Assembly (NCBI RefSeq): GCF_042432495.1 | Contig: NZ_JBHLXC010000001.1 | Span: 558,001 to 622,000 of the forward strand | DNA length: 64,000 nucleotides | Reading direction: 5' to 3' | Source: Pseudochelatococcus lubricantis | GTDB taxonomy: Bacteria > Pseudomonadota > Alphaproteobacteria > Rhizobiales > Beijerinckiaceae | Shown here: positions 1 to 8,530 of the stretch, one piece after another | Numbering within the stretch: the first letter of the stretch is position 1 | How the letters are laid out: every line of letters starts with the position of its first letter | Made by a program: the position numbers and the translations under genes | Notes under the pieces: model-generated | What the model was told of the DNA's origin: nothing | The model's input: only the letters and a program-made list of their open reading frames with translations | Database searches by the model: none

Positions 1-90
1 CGGTACTTATGCACCATTTTCACCGCCCTGCAATTCCGGACAGGCGGCGCGGCATGAAAAATCGGGGCGAAATCCTGCCCGTTAAACCTG

Positions 91-1404
91 TCATTCCGCC
101 TCGAACACCTGCCGCGGCCAGACCACCTGCACGAGCGCGCCTTCGCCGGGGGCGTTGGTCCAGGTGACTTCGGCGCCCGAACGTTCGATCAATGTCTTGG
201 CGATGAACACACCGAGCCCGTGGCCGTCCGCGTTGTCGTCGTGGCTGCGGCGCACGATTCCACGCCGCTCCGCGCCGCGTGACGTGACGTAGGGTTCGCC
301 GAGCCGCAGCAGGATGTCGGGCGTGAAGCCCGGCCCGTCGTCGCGAACGGCGAGCGTCACCGTATCCGCCGTCCAGTGCGCCTCGATCGTCACCTGCCTG
401 CGGGCGAAGTCGACGGCGTTGTCGACGATGTTGCCCAGTCCGTACAGCAGGCCGGGGTTGCGTGCGGTCACGGGCTCCCGCCCTTCTCCCTTGCAGGTGA
501 TCGTGATCGGCACCTCGAAGCCGCGCTGCGGGCCTGCCACCTCCTCGATCAGGTGCGAGAGCGTCAGATGGCCGAGGGGGCCTGCGTCGTTTGTGCCGAG
601 CGAGGTGAGCGTGGCGAGGATTTCCCGGCAACGGCCGACCTGCTCCCGCAGCAGGGCGAGGTCTTCCGCCATCGGATGGTCCGGGCCGGCGGCGCGGTCG
701 AGTTCCCGCACCACGAGCGCGATGGTGGCGAGCGGTGTACCGAGTTCATGCGCGGCGGCGGCGGCGAGGCCGTCGAGCTGCCAGAGATGCTGCTCGCGCT
801 CCAGCACCAGTTCCGTCGCGGAAAGGGCATGCGCGAGCTGGCGCGCTTCGTCCGCCACCCGCCACGTGTAGACGCCCGTGAAACCAAGGCCGAGCTGGAT
901 CGCGAACCAGATGCCGATAATATAAGGCAGCGGCAGCGACAGCGTCTCGCCCGATACCCACGGCAGCGGCAGGTGGAAGAAGGCGAGGCCCGTCGTCAGC
1001 GCCAGCGCGAAGGCCCCCAGCAGCAGCGTGCGCCATGGCGGCAGCACCGTCGCCGAAATCATCACCGGCGCCAGCACCAGAAGGGAAAAGGGGTTCTGCA
1101 GTCCGCCGGTGAGGAACAGCAGCACCGAGAGCTGCAGGACGTCGTATCCCAGAATGAGCGAGGCGAGCCAAGGATCGAGTCGCGCGCTCGCCGGATAGCG
1201 GATGCGCAGGATGATGTTGAGCAGCGCGGAACAGGCGATCACTCCAAAACACGCGCCGAACGGCAGCGCATAATCCAGCCCGAACTGCACGCCGGCGACG
1301 GCCGCGCTCTGGCCGATGACCGCGAGCCAGCGCAGGCGCACGAGCGTGTCGACCTTGAGCCGATGGGCATCGTGCTCCACGTCGATGCCTTCCGCCTTCG
1401 CCAT
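91..1404 (-). CDS. regB: Redox-sensing membrane histidine kinase RegB/ActS
   Basis: 437-residue sensor kinase of the RegB/PrrB/ActS family, which signals electron-transport redox state to a RegA/ActR regulator. The N-terminal half (about residues 25-180) holds roughly six hydrophobic segments. The motif GGLQNPF at 100-106 matches the family's ubiquinone-binding loop. The H-box AAAHELGTPLATI places the phosphorylated histidine at 219, and Cys259 in the RCREIL context matches the family's redox-active cysteine. An N-box (NIVDNAVDF) and G-boxes (DDGPGF, GLGVFIA) complete the ATPase domain. The cognate regA/actR is not in the window; it would be expected just beyond position 1. The family assignment is firm; regulon and signal are inferred from the family. 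Confidence 0.93.
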   Translation of the reverse strand: MAKAEGIDVEHDAHRLKVDTLVRLRWLAVIGQSAAVAGVQFGLDYALPFGACFGVIACSALLNIILRIRYPASARLDPWLASLILGYDVLQLSVLLFLTGGLQNPFSLLVLAPVMISATVLPPWRTLLLGAFALALTTGLAFFHLPLPWVSGETLSLPLPYIIGIWFAIQLGLGFTGVYTWRVADEARQLAHALSATELVLEREQHLWQLDGLAAAAAHELGTPLATIALVVRELDRAAGPDHPMAEDLALLREQVGRCREILATLTSLGTNDAGPLGHLTLSHLIEEVAGPQRGFEVPITITCKGEGREPVTARNPGLLYGLGNIVDNAVDFARRQVTIEAHWTADTVTLAVRDDGPGFTPDILLRLGEPYVTSRGAERRGIVRRSHDDNADGHGLGVFIAKTLIERSGAEVTWTNAPGEGALVQVVWPRQVFEAE

Positions 1405-1470
1405 GCCCCGCCTCCCGCGATCGTGACTGCCCGGCGCGGTCGCTCGCCCGGCCGGTTCGCTGCAAGGCTA

Positions 1471-1515
1471 TAGAGCATCGGACCGGGAAACGGGTACCGT
1501 TTTCCGGAAAAATGC
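1471..1515. repeat. Palindromic intergenic repeat, type A
   Basis: Two 11-bp arms, CCGGGAAACGG (1483-1493) and CCGTTTTCCGG (1497-1507), pair with one G-T wobble around a 3-nt loop. An outer GCAT/ATGC pair (1475-1478, 1512-1515) extends the cruciform. The preceding TAGAGCATCGGACCG resembles a short dispersed repeat I recall from many Hyphomicrobiales genomes. Only one copy lies in this window, so repetition is inferred from memory. Confidence 0.55.
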
Positions 1516-1770
1516 GGCTTGCGGTAAACGGGCGGGGCGGCGGATGCGCGCGGGAAGTCATGTCCGGAGAACATCGCTCGGCGGAATGCCGAATCACCTG
1601 CGCGCAGAGGTGACTGATTCGTGCGGTCTCTCTCCGCCGGAGCCCGTTTCCGGACGCCTCTGCAGCAAGCGGAGGCTCGCGGATGCGGGAAGATCGTCAA
1701 GAATCTGTTAATAGTTGCGCGAGAAACTTGTTGCGGGGCAGAAATGCTCTCTGATTCGCGTTAACCGAAT

Positions 1771-1799
1771 TTGAAAGTTTTAGATGGAACAGTTACCAT
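1771..1799 (+). promoter_or_regulatory. Candidate sigma70-like promoter for phaZ
   Basis: TTGAAA (1771-1776), a 17-nt spacer, then TACCAT (1794-1799), in an AT-richer patch. It would give an untranslated leader of about 240 nt before phaZ. Pattern match only. Confidence 0.35.
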
Positions 1800-2049
1800 C
1801 CGGCTAACGTTCACGAGGATCGTAAAGCGGTGAAGGCAAGCGTTCCGCGCATGCCCCGGCCGCCGAACCGGCCCCGGATCAGGAACCACGGAAGCCAAGA
1901 ACCGGACAACCCGGCGTGGCGTTCCGGCCGGGGAGCAATCCCGGTGACGGCACAGACCGGTGGGGCCCCGCATGTCGCGATGCCCCTGGGAGGATTTGTG
2001 CGCCTGTGCGCGTCAGAGCGCGCGGCGCCATAATGGGGAGGCCGAGAAC

Positions 2050-3354
2050 ATGAATCTCGCCTACTACTGGTATGAGGCGGCCTTTGCCTTTGCGCGGCCC
2101 GCCCGCACGGTGTCGAACGCCACCCGGTATGCGTTCAGCATTCCCGTTAACCCGTTGAGTTACACGGCTTACGGGCGCACCATCTCGGCCGCATGCGAAC
2201 TCTTCGAGCGCAGCACGCGACAGTATGCCAAGCCAGAGTTCGGTTTCGGCGCCATCGAGGTCGACGGCCGCCGCATCACGATCCGCGAGCGTGCCGTATG
2301 GGAAGCGCCGTTCTGCCGGCTGATCCGCTTCGAGCGGCCGGGGCTGCGGCGCAGGCAGCCCAAGCTCCTCATCGTCGCGCCGATGTCCGGCCACTACGCC
2401 ACGCTGCTGCGCGGCACGGTGGAGCGGTTCCTCGCGACGCATGACGTCTATATCACCGACTGGGTCGACGCCTCCGCCGTGCCGCTGTCGGCCGGGCGCT
2501 TCGATCTCGACGACTATATCGATTACGTCATCGCCATGCTGCGCTTCCTCGGGCCGGACGCGCACGTGATGGCCGTCTGCCAGCCGGCGGTGCCGGTGAT
2601 CGCGGCCGTGGCGCGCATGGAGGCGATGGACGATCCCGCGTCGCCGCGCTCGATGACGCTGATGGGCGGGCCGATTGACACGCGCGAGAGCCCGACGGAG
2701 GTCAACCGCCTGGCGCAGGAGCGTGGTATCGCATGGTTCCGGCGCAACTGCATCACCAAGGTGCCGTTCACGCGCTCCGGCTTCATGCGTGAGGTTTATC
2801 CCGGTTTCCTGCAGCTTTCCGGCTTCATGGCGATGAACCTCGACCGGCATCTCATCGCCCATCACGACATGTTCCAGCATCTCGTGAAGGGAGACGGCGA
2901 TTCGGCCGAGAAGCATCGCGCCTTCTATGACGAGTATCTCGCCGTGATGGATCTGACGGCCGAATTCTACCTGCAGACGGTGGAACAGGTGTTCGTCGAG
3001 CAGTCGCTGCCGAAGGGCGGCCTCCTGCATCGCGGCGAGCGGGTCGACCTTTCCGCCATCCGCCGCACCGCGCTGATGACGGTGGAGGGCGAGCGCGACG
3101 ATATCTCCGGCGTCGGGCAGACGCTGGCCGCTCACCGGCTTTGCCCCCGCATTCCGGAAGAACTGCGCGACCACTACCTGCAGATGGGCGTCGGGCACTA
3201 CGGCGTGTTCAACGGCAAGCGCTTCGTCAACGAGATAGCGCCGCGCATCGCCGCCTTCATCGACCGGGTCGACGCGATCCGCAACGGGGAGGGCGAGCAG
3301 CGTCCGGCGCCCGTTCGCGCCGGTGCCCGCCCGGCGCTGACGGTCGTTGCCTGA
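2050..3354 (+). CDS. phaZ: Intracellular polyhydroxyalkanoate (PHB) depolymerase
   Basis: 434-residue alpha/beta-hydrolase of the intracellular PhaZ family, which breaks down polyhydroxybutyrate granules in the cytoplasm. The nucleophile elbow reads AVCQPAVP, with Cys177 where lipases have serine; a cysteine nucleophile is known for the Ralstonia-type enzymes. The C-terminal region keeps VEGERDDI (acid region) and MGVGHYGVFNG (histidine region). I start at the ATG at 2050 (MNLAYYWYEA), preceded by GGGGAG; an upstream GTG would add 30 unlike residues. No phaC, phaP or phaR is nearby, so it appears to be a single-gene unit. Length matches the family. Confidence 0.93.
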   Translation: MNLAYYWYEAAFAFARPARTVSNATRYAFSIPVNPLSYTAYGRTISAACELFERSTRQYAKPEFGFGAIEVDGRRITIRERAVWEAPFCRLIRFERPGLRRRQPKLLIVAPMSGHYATLLRGTVERFLATHDVYITDWVDASAVPLSAGRFDLDDYIDYVIAMLRFLGPDAHVMAVCQPAVPVIAAVARMEAMDDPASPRSMTLMGGPIDTRESPTEVNRLAQERGIAWFRRNCITKVPFTRSGFMREVYPGFLQLSGFMAMNLDRHLIAHHDMFQHLVKGDGDSAEKHRAFYDEYLAVMDLTAEFYLQTVEQVFVEQSLPKGGLLHRGERVDLSAIRRTALMTVEGERDDISGVGQTLAAHRLCPRIPEELRDHYLQMGVGHYGVFNGKRFVNEIAPRIAAFIDRVDAIRNGEGEQRPAPVRAGARPALTVVA

Positions 3355-3481
3355 GCGGCCAACGAGCGGCCAGGGCATCGGTTGACAGCGACGGCGGAAG
3401 GGGCGCTGATAGGAAAGGGCGCCCGGCGGCCGGGCGGAATCATCCGGCCGGCGGACGCTGCCCCTTCCGTGGTCTTTCCTG

Positions 3482-4228
3482 ATGCTCTCTGGCCTGTTTC
3501 GCAGGCGCCAGCCTTCGGCGCCGGATCATATCGATGTCGCGCACGCGGGGAGCGTCTTCCGCGTGCGCCTGCTCCCGCGCACGGGCGTGAAGCGTTTCAC
3601 GTTGCGCGTGTCCATGGCGACCGGCGAGGCGGTGTTGACCATGCCGTCGCGGGGCGATGTCTCCGCCGCGCGCCGCTTTCTGGAGGCCCACGGCGGCTGG
3701 CTCGCGCAGCGCATGCAGAGCGTGCCGGAGCGTGTGCCCTTCGAGCCGGAGGCGGTGATTCCCCTGCGCGGCGTGCCGCATCGCATCGTGCACTGGAGCA
3801 GCATCCGGGGGCGGGCGTCGGCAACCGTCGATGCCTCGGGCGTGCCGATCATTTCGGTCACCGGCGAGGCGCCCCACGTCTCGCGGCGGGTGCTGGACTT
3901 CCTGCAGGCCGAGGCGCGGCGCGACCTGTCGTCGGCCGTGGCGCGGCATACGCAGGCACTCGGCGTTCCGGCCCGCAGCATTACCCTGCGCGACACCAGA
4001 AGCCGCTGGGGCTCGTGCTCGGCGCAGGGGCGGCTCAACTTTTCATGGCGGCTGATTCTCGCACCGCCCCTGGTGCTCGACTATCTGGCCGCACATGAGG
4101 TGGCGCATCTGCGCGAACTCAACCACTCCGACCGCTTCTGGGAGCTGACCCATCGCCTTTGTCCGGCCACGCCGCAGGCCGAAGCGTGGCTGAAGCGCCA
4201 CGGCAGCAGCCTGCACCGCTACGGGTAG
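3482..4228 (+). CDS. YgjP-like (DUF45) zinc metallopeptidase
   Basis: 248-residue protein of the YgjP/SprT-like M48-clan family. The zinc motif HEVAH is at 205-209, with a third ligand probably His215 in LNHSDRFW. The family signature RSRWGSCS is at about 173-180. No signal peptide or membrane segment is seen, so it is probably cytosolic. The physiological substrate is not known for bacterial members; E. coli YgjP is only loosely characterised. It stands alone, 127 bp after phaZ and convergent with ybaK. Confidence 0.85.
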   Translation: MLSGLFRRRQPSAPDHIDVAHAGSVFRVRLLPRTGVKRFTLRVSMATGEAVLTMPSRGDVSAARRFLEAHGGWLAQRMQSVPERVPFEPEAVIPLRGVPHRIVHWSSIRGRASATVDASGVPIISVTGEAPHVSRRVLDFLQAEARRDLSSAVARHTQALGVPARSITLRDTRSRWGSCSAQGRLNFSWRLILAPPLVLDYLAAHEVAHLRELNHSDRFWELTHRLCPATPQAEAWLKRHGSSLHRYG

Positions 4229-4267
4229 CGGGCGCCCGCTCACGCGGCTTTTCCGCGGCGGCGGATT

Positions 4268-4741
4268 TCAGCGAACGAGATCCGCTGCCGTGGCCCCCAG
4301 CGCGCGGATGAGATCGTCCGGCCGGATACGGACCTGCAACCCTCTCTGCCCTCCGTTGAGATAGACTTCCTCTTCGAGCGTCGCCATTTCCTCGATGGCG
4401 GTCGGAACCTGCCTGCGCTGGCCGAAGGGACTGATGCCGCCGACCTTGTAGCCGGTCAGCCGTTCGGCGTCGGCCGGCTTCATCATATGTGCGGACTTGC
4501 CGCTGAAGGCTGCGGCGACCTTCTTCATATTGACCTCCTGATCGGAGGGCACCACCACGCAGGCCGGCTTGCCGTCGACCTCAACCATCAGCGTCTTGAG
4601 CACGATGGAAGCCGGCACGCCGATTTCCTCGGCCGCCTGCAGGCCTATGCGCGCGGCTTCGGCGTCATAATCATAGGTGACGAGCGTAAAGGGTATGCCG
4701 GCGCTGGTCAGCGCGAGCGTGGCGGGAGTGGTCCTGGACAT
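4268..4741 (-). CDS. ybaK: Cys-tRNA(Pro)/Cys-tRNA(Cys) deacylase YbaK
   Basis: 157-residue single-domain YbaK/EbsC protein. The family hydrolyses cysteine mischarged on tRNA(Pro), and sometimes other Cys-tRNAs, in trans to prolyl-tRNA synthetase. The family features are present: the early lysine in ASIVLKTLMVE, the VVPSDQEVNMKKVA segment, and the GYKVGGISPFGQ loop. Length is typical (150-160). It lies just downstream of tRNA-Thr on the same strand; that adjacency carries no obvious functional meaning. Confidence 0.92.
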   Translation of the reverse strand: MSRTTPATLALTSAGIPFTLVTYDYDAEAARIGLQAAEEIGVPASIVLKTLMVEVDGKPACVVVPSDQEVNMKKVAAAFSGKSAHMMKPADAERLTGYKVGGISPFGQRRQVPTAIEEMATLEEEVYLNGGQRGLQVRIRPDDLIRALGATAADLVR

Positions 4742-4935
4742 TTCGTCCTTATAACAGCGCCGCCGTTTGCAAAAAAGCGGGATGTCGTGTCGCTGTCAGG
4801 GTCGCGACAATAGGCTGCACGGAGTTTGCACGGATAGACGTATATATTCCGGAAGCATTCCGCGTGGTCATCCTGGCCCACACCAGATCCCGGCCGGCGC
4901 GTCCATTCCCAATAGACTGATTTTTCTGAAATCGC

Positions 4936-5010
<75 letters not shown>

Positions 5011-5135
5011 GCCTGAAGGAAAGCCCGCATGGGTGAGGCCCTCTTCGATGAAGCCGGACATTGCCACGCATGGGGCGGCCCGGCAAGACGAGCAGGAGGA
5101 TGTCCACAAACGAAGCGATGGGCTTTCCTGACTGT

Positions 5136-5159
5136 GCGCACCTCCTTAAGCAGGTGCGC
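5136..5159 (-). terminator. Stem-loop downstream of hemA
   Basis: Arms GCGCACCT (5136-5143) and AGGTGCGC (5152-5159) form a perfect 8-bp stem with an 8-nt loop, between hemA and the tRNA. There is no clear T-run, so it may be Rho-assisted or an RNA-stability hairpin. Confidence 0.5.
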
Positions 5160-5236
5160 CGCACCCGTCAACCCCTCCTGTGCGGGAAGCCGGGGATGAC
5201 GGCGGTTTTTCGTTGCGCCGGTCCCCGTGCCTCGCC

Positions 5237-6463
5237 TCACGCCGCCGCGCGGGCGGCGTGCAGCGGCAGATCGAGCTTGCCCCAGACGGCGACGAGCGCG
5301 GCGGCGAGGTCGTCGATCAGGGCATCCGTATGGAACGGCGTGGGTGTGATGCGCAGGCGCTCCGTGCCGCGCGGCACGGTCGGGTAATTGATGGGCTGCA
5401 CGTAGATGCCGTGCTCGTCGAGCAGCAGGTCGCTCGCAGCCTTGGTGCGCTCCGGATCGCCGACCATGACGGGCACGATGTGGGTCGGGTTGTCGCGCAC
5501 CGGCAACCCGGCCCGCTTCAGCACTTCTTTCGTGCGCGCCACCTGCTTGCGGTGCGCCTGCCGCTCGCTGCCGCTCTTCGACAGATGCTCCACGGATGCC
5601 AGCGCCGCCGCCGCGACCGCCGGCGGCAGGGCGGTAGTGAAGATGAAGCCGTGCGCGTTGGAGCGGACCGCGTCGACGATGGCCGACTTCGCCGCGATAT
5701 AGCCGCCGATGCAGCCGAACCCCTTGGCGAGCGTCGCCTCGACGATGTCGAGCCTGTCCTGTGCGCCAACCTCCTCGGCGTAGCCCGCGCCGGTCGCGCC
5801 GTAGAGGCCGACCGCATGCACCTCATCGATATAGGTGAGGGCGTGGTAGCGTTCGGCCAGATCGCAGATGGCATGAATGGGCGACACGTCGCCGTCCATG
5901 GAGTACACGCTCTCGAACACGATCATCTTGGCCCGTTCGCGCCCGGCAGCCTTCAGCAGATCTTCGAGATGCCCGAGGTCGTTGTGGCGGAAAACGGCCT
6001 TTTCCGCCCCCGAGCGGCGCACGCCCTGGATCATGGAATTGTGGTTCCATTCGTCGGAGAGTAGCAGGCAGTCGGGCAGCAGCTTCGCGATGGTTGCGAT
6101 GCCGGTCTCGTTGGAGACATAGCCGGAGGTGAAGACGAGGGAGGCTTCCTTCCGGTGCAAGTTCGCCAGCGCCCGTTCCAGCGCCACGATCGGACCGCTG
6201 GTGCCGGAGATGTTGCGCGTGCCGCCCGCGCCCACGCCCATGCGCTGCGCGGTTTCCACCATCGCGCCGATGGTATCGGGATGCAGGCTCATGCCCAGAT
6301 AGTCGTTGGAGCACCAGATGACGACATCGCGGGTGCCGGCGTCGGTCTGGCGGGTGGCGTGGGGAAAGCGGGCCGCATCCTTTTCCAGCGTGACGAAAAC
6401 CCGGTACCGCCGCTCCTGATGCAGGGTATCGAGGGCGGTGTTGAAATAATGATCGTAATTCAT
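5237..6463 (-). CDS. hemA: 5-aminolevulinate synthase (C4 pathway)
   Basis: 408-residue PLP enzyme that condenses glycine and succinyl-CoA to 5-aminolevulinate, the first step of tetrapyrrole synthesis in alphaproteobacteria. Landmarks are CSNDYLGMS (51-59), the glycine-rich GVGAGGTRNISGTSG, the PLP-ring Asp/His segment DEVHAVGLYG (213-222), and ATLAKGFGCIGGY with the Schiff-base lysine at 247. The frame stays open 62 codons further upstream, but that part reads as arginine-rich repeat translation. The ATG at 6463 gives the conserved start MNYDHYFNTALD and normal length. The leader carries tandem hairpin repeats and phased direct repeats, fitting regulated expression. Divergent from the murA side. 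Confidence 0.96.
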   Translation of the reverse strand: MNYDHYFNTALDTLHQERRYRVFVTLEKDAARFPHATRQTDAGTRDVVIWCSNDYLGMSLHPDTIGAMVETAQRMGVGAGGTRNISGTSGPIVALERALANLHRKEASLVFTSGYVSNETGIATIAKLLPDCLLLSDEWNHNSMIQGVRRSGAEKAVFRHNDLGHLEDLLKAAGRERAKMIVFESVYSMDGDVSPIHAICDLAERYHALTYIDEVHAVGLYGATGAGYAEEVGAQDRLDIVEATLAKGFGCIGGYIAAKSAIVDAVRSNAHGFIFTTALPPAVAAAALASVEHLSKSGSERQAHRKQVARTKEVLKRAGLPVRDNPTHIVPVMVGDPERTKAASDLLLDEHGIYVQPINYPTVPRGTERLRITPTPFHTDALIDDLAAALVAVWGKLDLPLHAARAAA

Positions 6464-6500
6464 CGGCTGTCCATGAAGGCGACGGCTCGGCGGCGGACCC

Positions 6501-6552
6501 CGCCTGCGGCTGCAGGCAACTTTCCTTCGCCTGCGGCTGCAGGCAGTTTTCC
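6501..6552 (-). repeat. Tandem 27-bp hairpin-forming repeats in the hemA leader
   Basis: Two nearly identical copies (6501-6525 and 6528-6552) differ at two bases near the end. Each contains GCCTGC-GGCT-GCAGGC, a perfect 6-bp stem with a 4-nt loop. They lie 38-90 nt upstream of the hemA start codon, so if transcribed they would form two stacked hairpins in the leader. Function is unproven. Confidence 0.6.
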
Positions 6553-6622
6553 ATCGGCGGCAGCTTTGGCCCGGACGGCAGACGCCGGGGAGAAAACCGC
6601 TTTCCGATCCGAGTATCGTTAC

Positions 6623-6640
6623 AATCAACGATAAATCAAC
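6623..6640. promoter_or_regulatory. Phased AATCAAC direct repeats upstream of hemA
   Basis: AATCAAC occurs at 6623-6629 and 6634-6640, exactly 11 bp apart, in a local AT-rich stretch about 160 bp upstream of hemA. Direct repeats one helical turn apart suit a tandem-binding regulator. They do not form the palindromic FNR box TTGAT-N4-ATCAA. Confidence 0.35.
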
Positions 6641-6840
6641 ATTTCCCACGCCATGTTACGCGGCGCAAGTGGTCGTCTCGCCGCAGGCGCATGCCCGCCG
6701 CGCGGCGGCGCCGGGCATATTCCTGTTGCGCGCGGCCGCCCGCATGGTTATCGCTGTGTATTCGATGTCGTGATGCCGGAGACGCTGCGGTTGCCAGGTT
6801 CCGGCGAGCACGGATGTTTGCCTGTCTGAATGATCCTGTC

Positions 6841-7053
6841 ATGAGTGCATCGACGCCGGACCGCCAGACCAGACTCGCTCTGGCGCTGCGTGAAAATCTC
6901 AAGCGCCGCAAACGCCAGACGCGCGAACGCGCGCGCGAGGCGCAGGATGAAAGCCGCGAGGCGGAAGCGCACGATCGCGCCGGGGACGTCGCGGGCGCTC
7001 CCGATTCCGGCACGGCGGGGGGCGATGCATCATCCGGAGAGGGCGGGGCTTGA
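6841..7053 (+). CDS. Small basic/acidic conserved-looking protein preceding murA
   Basis: 70-residue protein beginning MSASTPDRQTRLALALRENL. A basic helix (NLKRRKRQTRERAREAQ, about residues 19-35) is followed by an acidic, glycine-rich tail. I recall similar short proteins with the LRENLKRRK core immediately upstream of murA in other Hyphomicrobiales; that is memory, not a search. No domain, membrane segment or signal is seen. The start is uncertain because the upstream sequence is poor in purines; an in-frame ATG at 6814 would add 9 residues. It is 50 bp from murA and probably co-transcribed. Function unknown. Confidence 0.6.
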   Translation: MSASTPDRQTRLALALRENLKRRKRQTRERAREAQDESREAEAHDRAGDVAGAPDSGTAGGDASSGEGGA

Positions 7054-7103
7054 GCGACTGGAACGGGCGCCGGCAGGCGGCGGATTGAAAGGAAGGCAAC
7101 TGA

Positions 7104-8396
7104 ATGGACCGGATTCGTATTGTCGGCGGGGAAGCGCTGAACGGCGCCATACCGATTTCGGGCGCGAAGAATGCGGCTCTGCCGCTGATGATCGCAAGCC
7201 TTCTCACCGACGAGACGCTTCAGTTGCACAACGTGCCGAGGCTGGCCGACGTCGCGCAGCTCCTGCGCATTCTCGGCAATCATGGCGTCGATCACGGCGT
7301 GGCCGGCAAGCGCCCGGGCCAGACGGCAGTGACCGGCCAGAGCATCCGGCTGCGCGCGCGCGACATCATCGATACCACCGCGCCCTACGAACTCGTCTCG
7401 AAGATGCGGGCGAGCTTCTGGGTCATCGCGCCGCTGCTCGCGCGCATGGGCGAGGCGCGCGTCTCGCTGCCCGGCGGCTGCGCTATAGGCACGCGGCCCG
7501 TGGATCTGCTGCTGATGGCGCTGGAGCGCCTGGGGGCCAGCATCGACATTGACGGCGGCTATGCCGTGGCGCGGGCGCCGAAGGGGCTGAAGGGCGGCGA
7601 CATCGTCTTCCCGAAGGTGACGGTGGGCGGCACGCACACGGCCCTGATGGCCGCCGTTCTCGCCGACGGCACCACGGTGATTGAGAACGCGGCGCGCGAG
7701 CCGGAGGTCGTCGATCTCGCCCAATGCCTGACGGCGATGGGCGCGCGCATCACGGGGGCGGGCACGCCGCGCATCGTCATCGACGGCGTGGCGCGGCTCG
7801 GCGGCACGGAGCACACCGTGCTGCCCGACCGCATCGAAACGGGCACCTATGCCATGGCCGTGGCGATGACCGGCGGCGACGTGCTGCTGGAAGGCGCGCG
7901 GCCGGACCTGCTGCAGAACGCGCTCGACACGCTGGAGAGCGCCGGCGCGGAGATCACGCCCACCAACGAGGGCATCCGCGTGGTGCGCAACGGCCACGGC
8001 ATCACGGCCGTCGACGTGACGACGGAGCCGTTCCCCGGCTTCCCGACCGATCTGCAGGCGCAGTTCATGGCACTGATGACGCGGGCGCGCGGCACGTCGC
8101 GCATCAGGGAGACGATTTTCGAGAACCGCTTCATGCACGTGCAGGAACTTGCCCGGCTGGGCGCGCGCATCCGGCTCGACGGCGATCTCGCCTATGTCGA
8201 GGGTGTGCAGCGCCTCACCGGCGCGCCGGTGATGGCGACGGACCTGCGTGCCTCCGTCTCGCTCGTCATCGCCGCGCTCGCCGCCGAGGGGGAGACGACC
8301 GTCAACCGCGTCTACCACCTCGACCGCGGCTTCGAGGCGCTGGAGCACAAGCTGGGGGCATGCGGCGCGCGGATCGAGCGAATCAGCAATTCCTGA
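7104..8396 (+). CDS. murA: UDP-N-acetylglucosamine 1-carboxyvinyltransferase
   Basis: 430-residue EPSP-synthase-fold enzyme of the first committed step of peptidoglycan synthesis; it transfers enolpyruvate from PEP to UDP-GlcNAc in the cytoplasm. GAKNAALP (20-27) carries Lys22, which contacts PEP. LPGGCAIGTRPVDL holds the catalytic cysteine at 126, so fosfomycin sensitivity is expected from the family. Full length, with AAGxxx repeats of the two-lobed fold throughout. Probably in a unit with the 70-codon gene upstream. Confidence 0.97.
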   Translation: MDRIRIVGGEALNGAIPISGAKNAALPLMIASLLTDETLQLHNVPRLADVAQLLRILGNHGVDHGVAGKRPGQTAVTGQSIRLRARDIIDTTAPYELVSKMRASFWVIAPLLARMGEARVSLPGGCAIGTRPVDLLLMALERLGASIDIDGGYAVARAPKGLKGGDIVFPKVTVGGTHTALMAAVLADGTTVIENAAREPEVVDLAQCLTAMGARITGAGTPRIVIDGVARLGGTEHTVLPDRIETGTYAMAVAMTGGDVLLEGARPDLLQNALDTLESAGAEITPTNEGIRVVRNGHGITAVDVTTEPFPGFPTDLQAQFMALMTRARGTSRIRETIFENRFMHVQELARLGARIRLDGDLAYVEGVQRLTGAPVMATDLRASVSLVIAALAAEGETTVNRVYHLDRGFEALEHKLGACGARIERISNS

Positions 8397-8530
8397 TCGC
8401 CCGCGCGGATATCCGCTGATATTTGCGTGATCGCCATCGCGTGGCCCTTGCCTCGAAGGGGCGGATGCCCCAGTTTCCCGTGCTGTGGATAATGCCCCGG
8501 TGTGGTGCGCTTCCGTTGGAGACAGGAAAG

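Larger units (their letters stand above)
1405..2049. other. 645-bp intergenic region between regB and phaZ
   Basis: Divergent spacer. It holds a palindromic repeat (1471-1515) near regB and a sigma70-like promoter (1771-1799) facing phaZ. Short frames inside it lack ribosome-binding sites and have random-looking composition, so I see no gene. Confidence 0.6.
6464..6840. other. 377-bp divergent spacer between hemA and the small gene before murA
   Basis: Apart from the hemA leader repeats and the AATCAAC pair, I see no RNA gene or further coding frame. Promoters for both directions must lie here, but I found no confident -35/-10 pair. Confidence 0.5.

Noticed and set aside
1830..2033. 67-codon frame in the phaZ leader
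   Set aside because: Pro/Arg-rich composition and no ribosome-binding site; more likely untranslated leader.
6620..6645. FNR/FixK box upstream of hemA
   Set aside because: The TTGAT half sites are in direct, not inverted, orientation, so the palindromic FNR consensus is not met.
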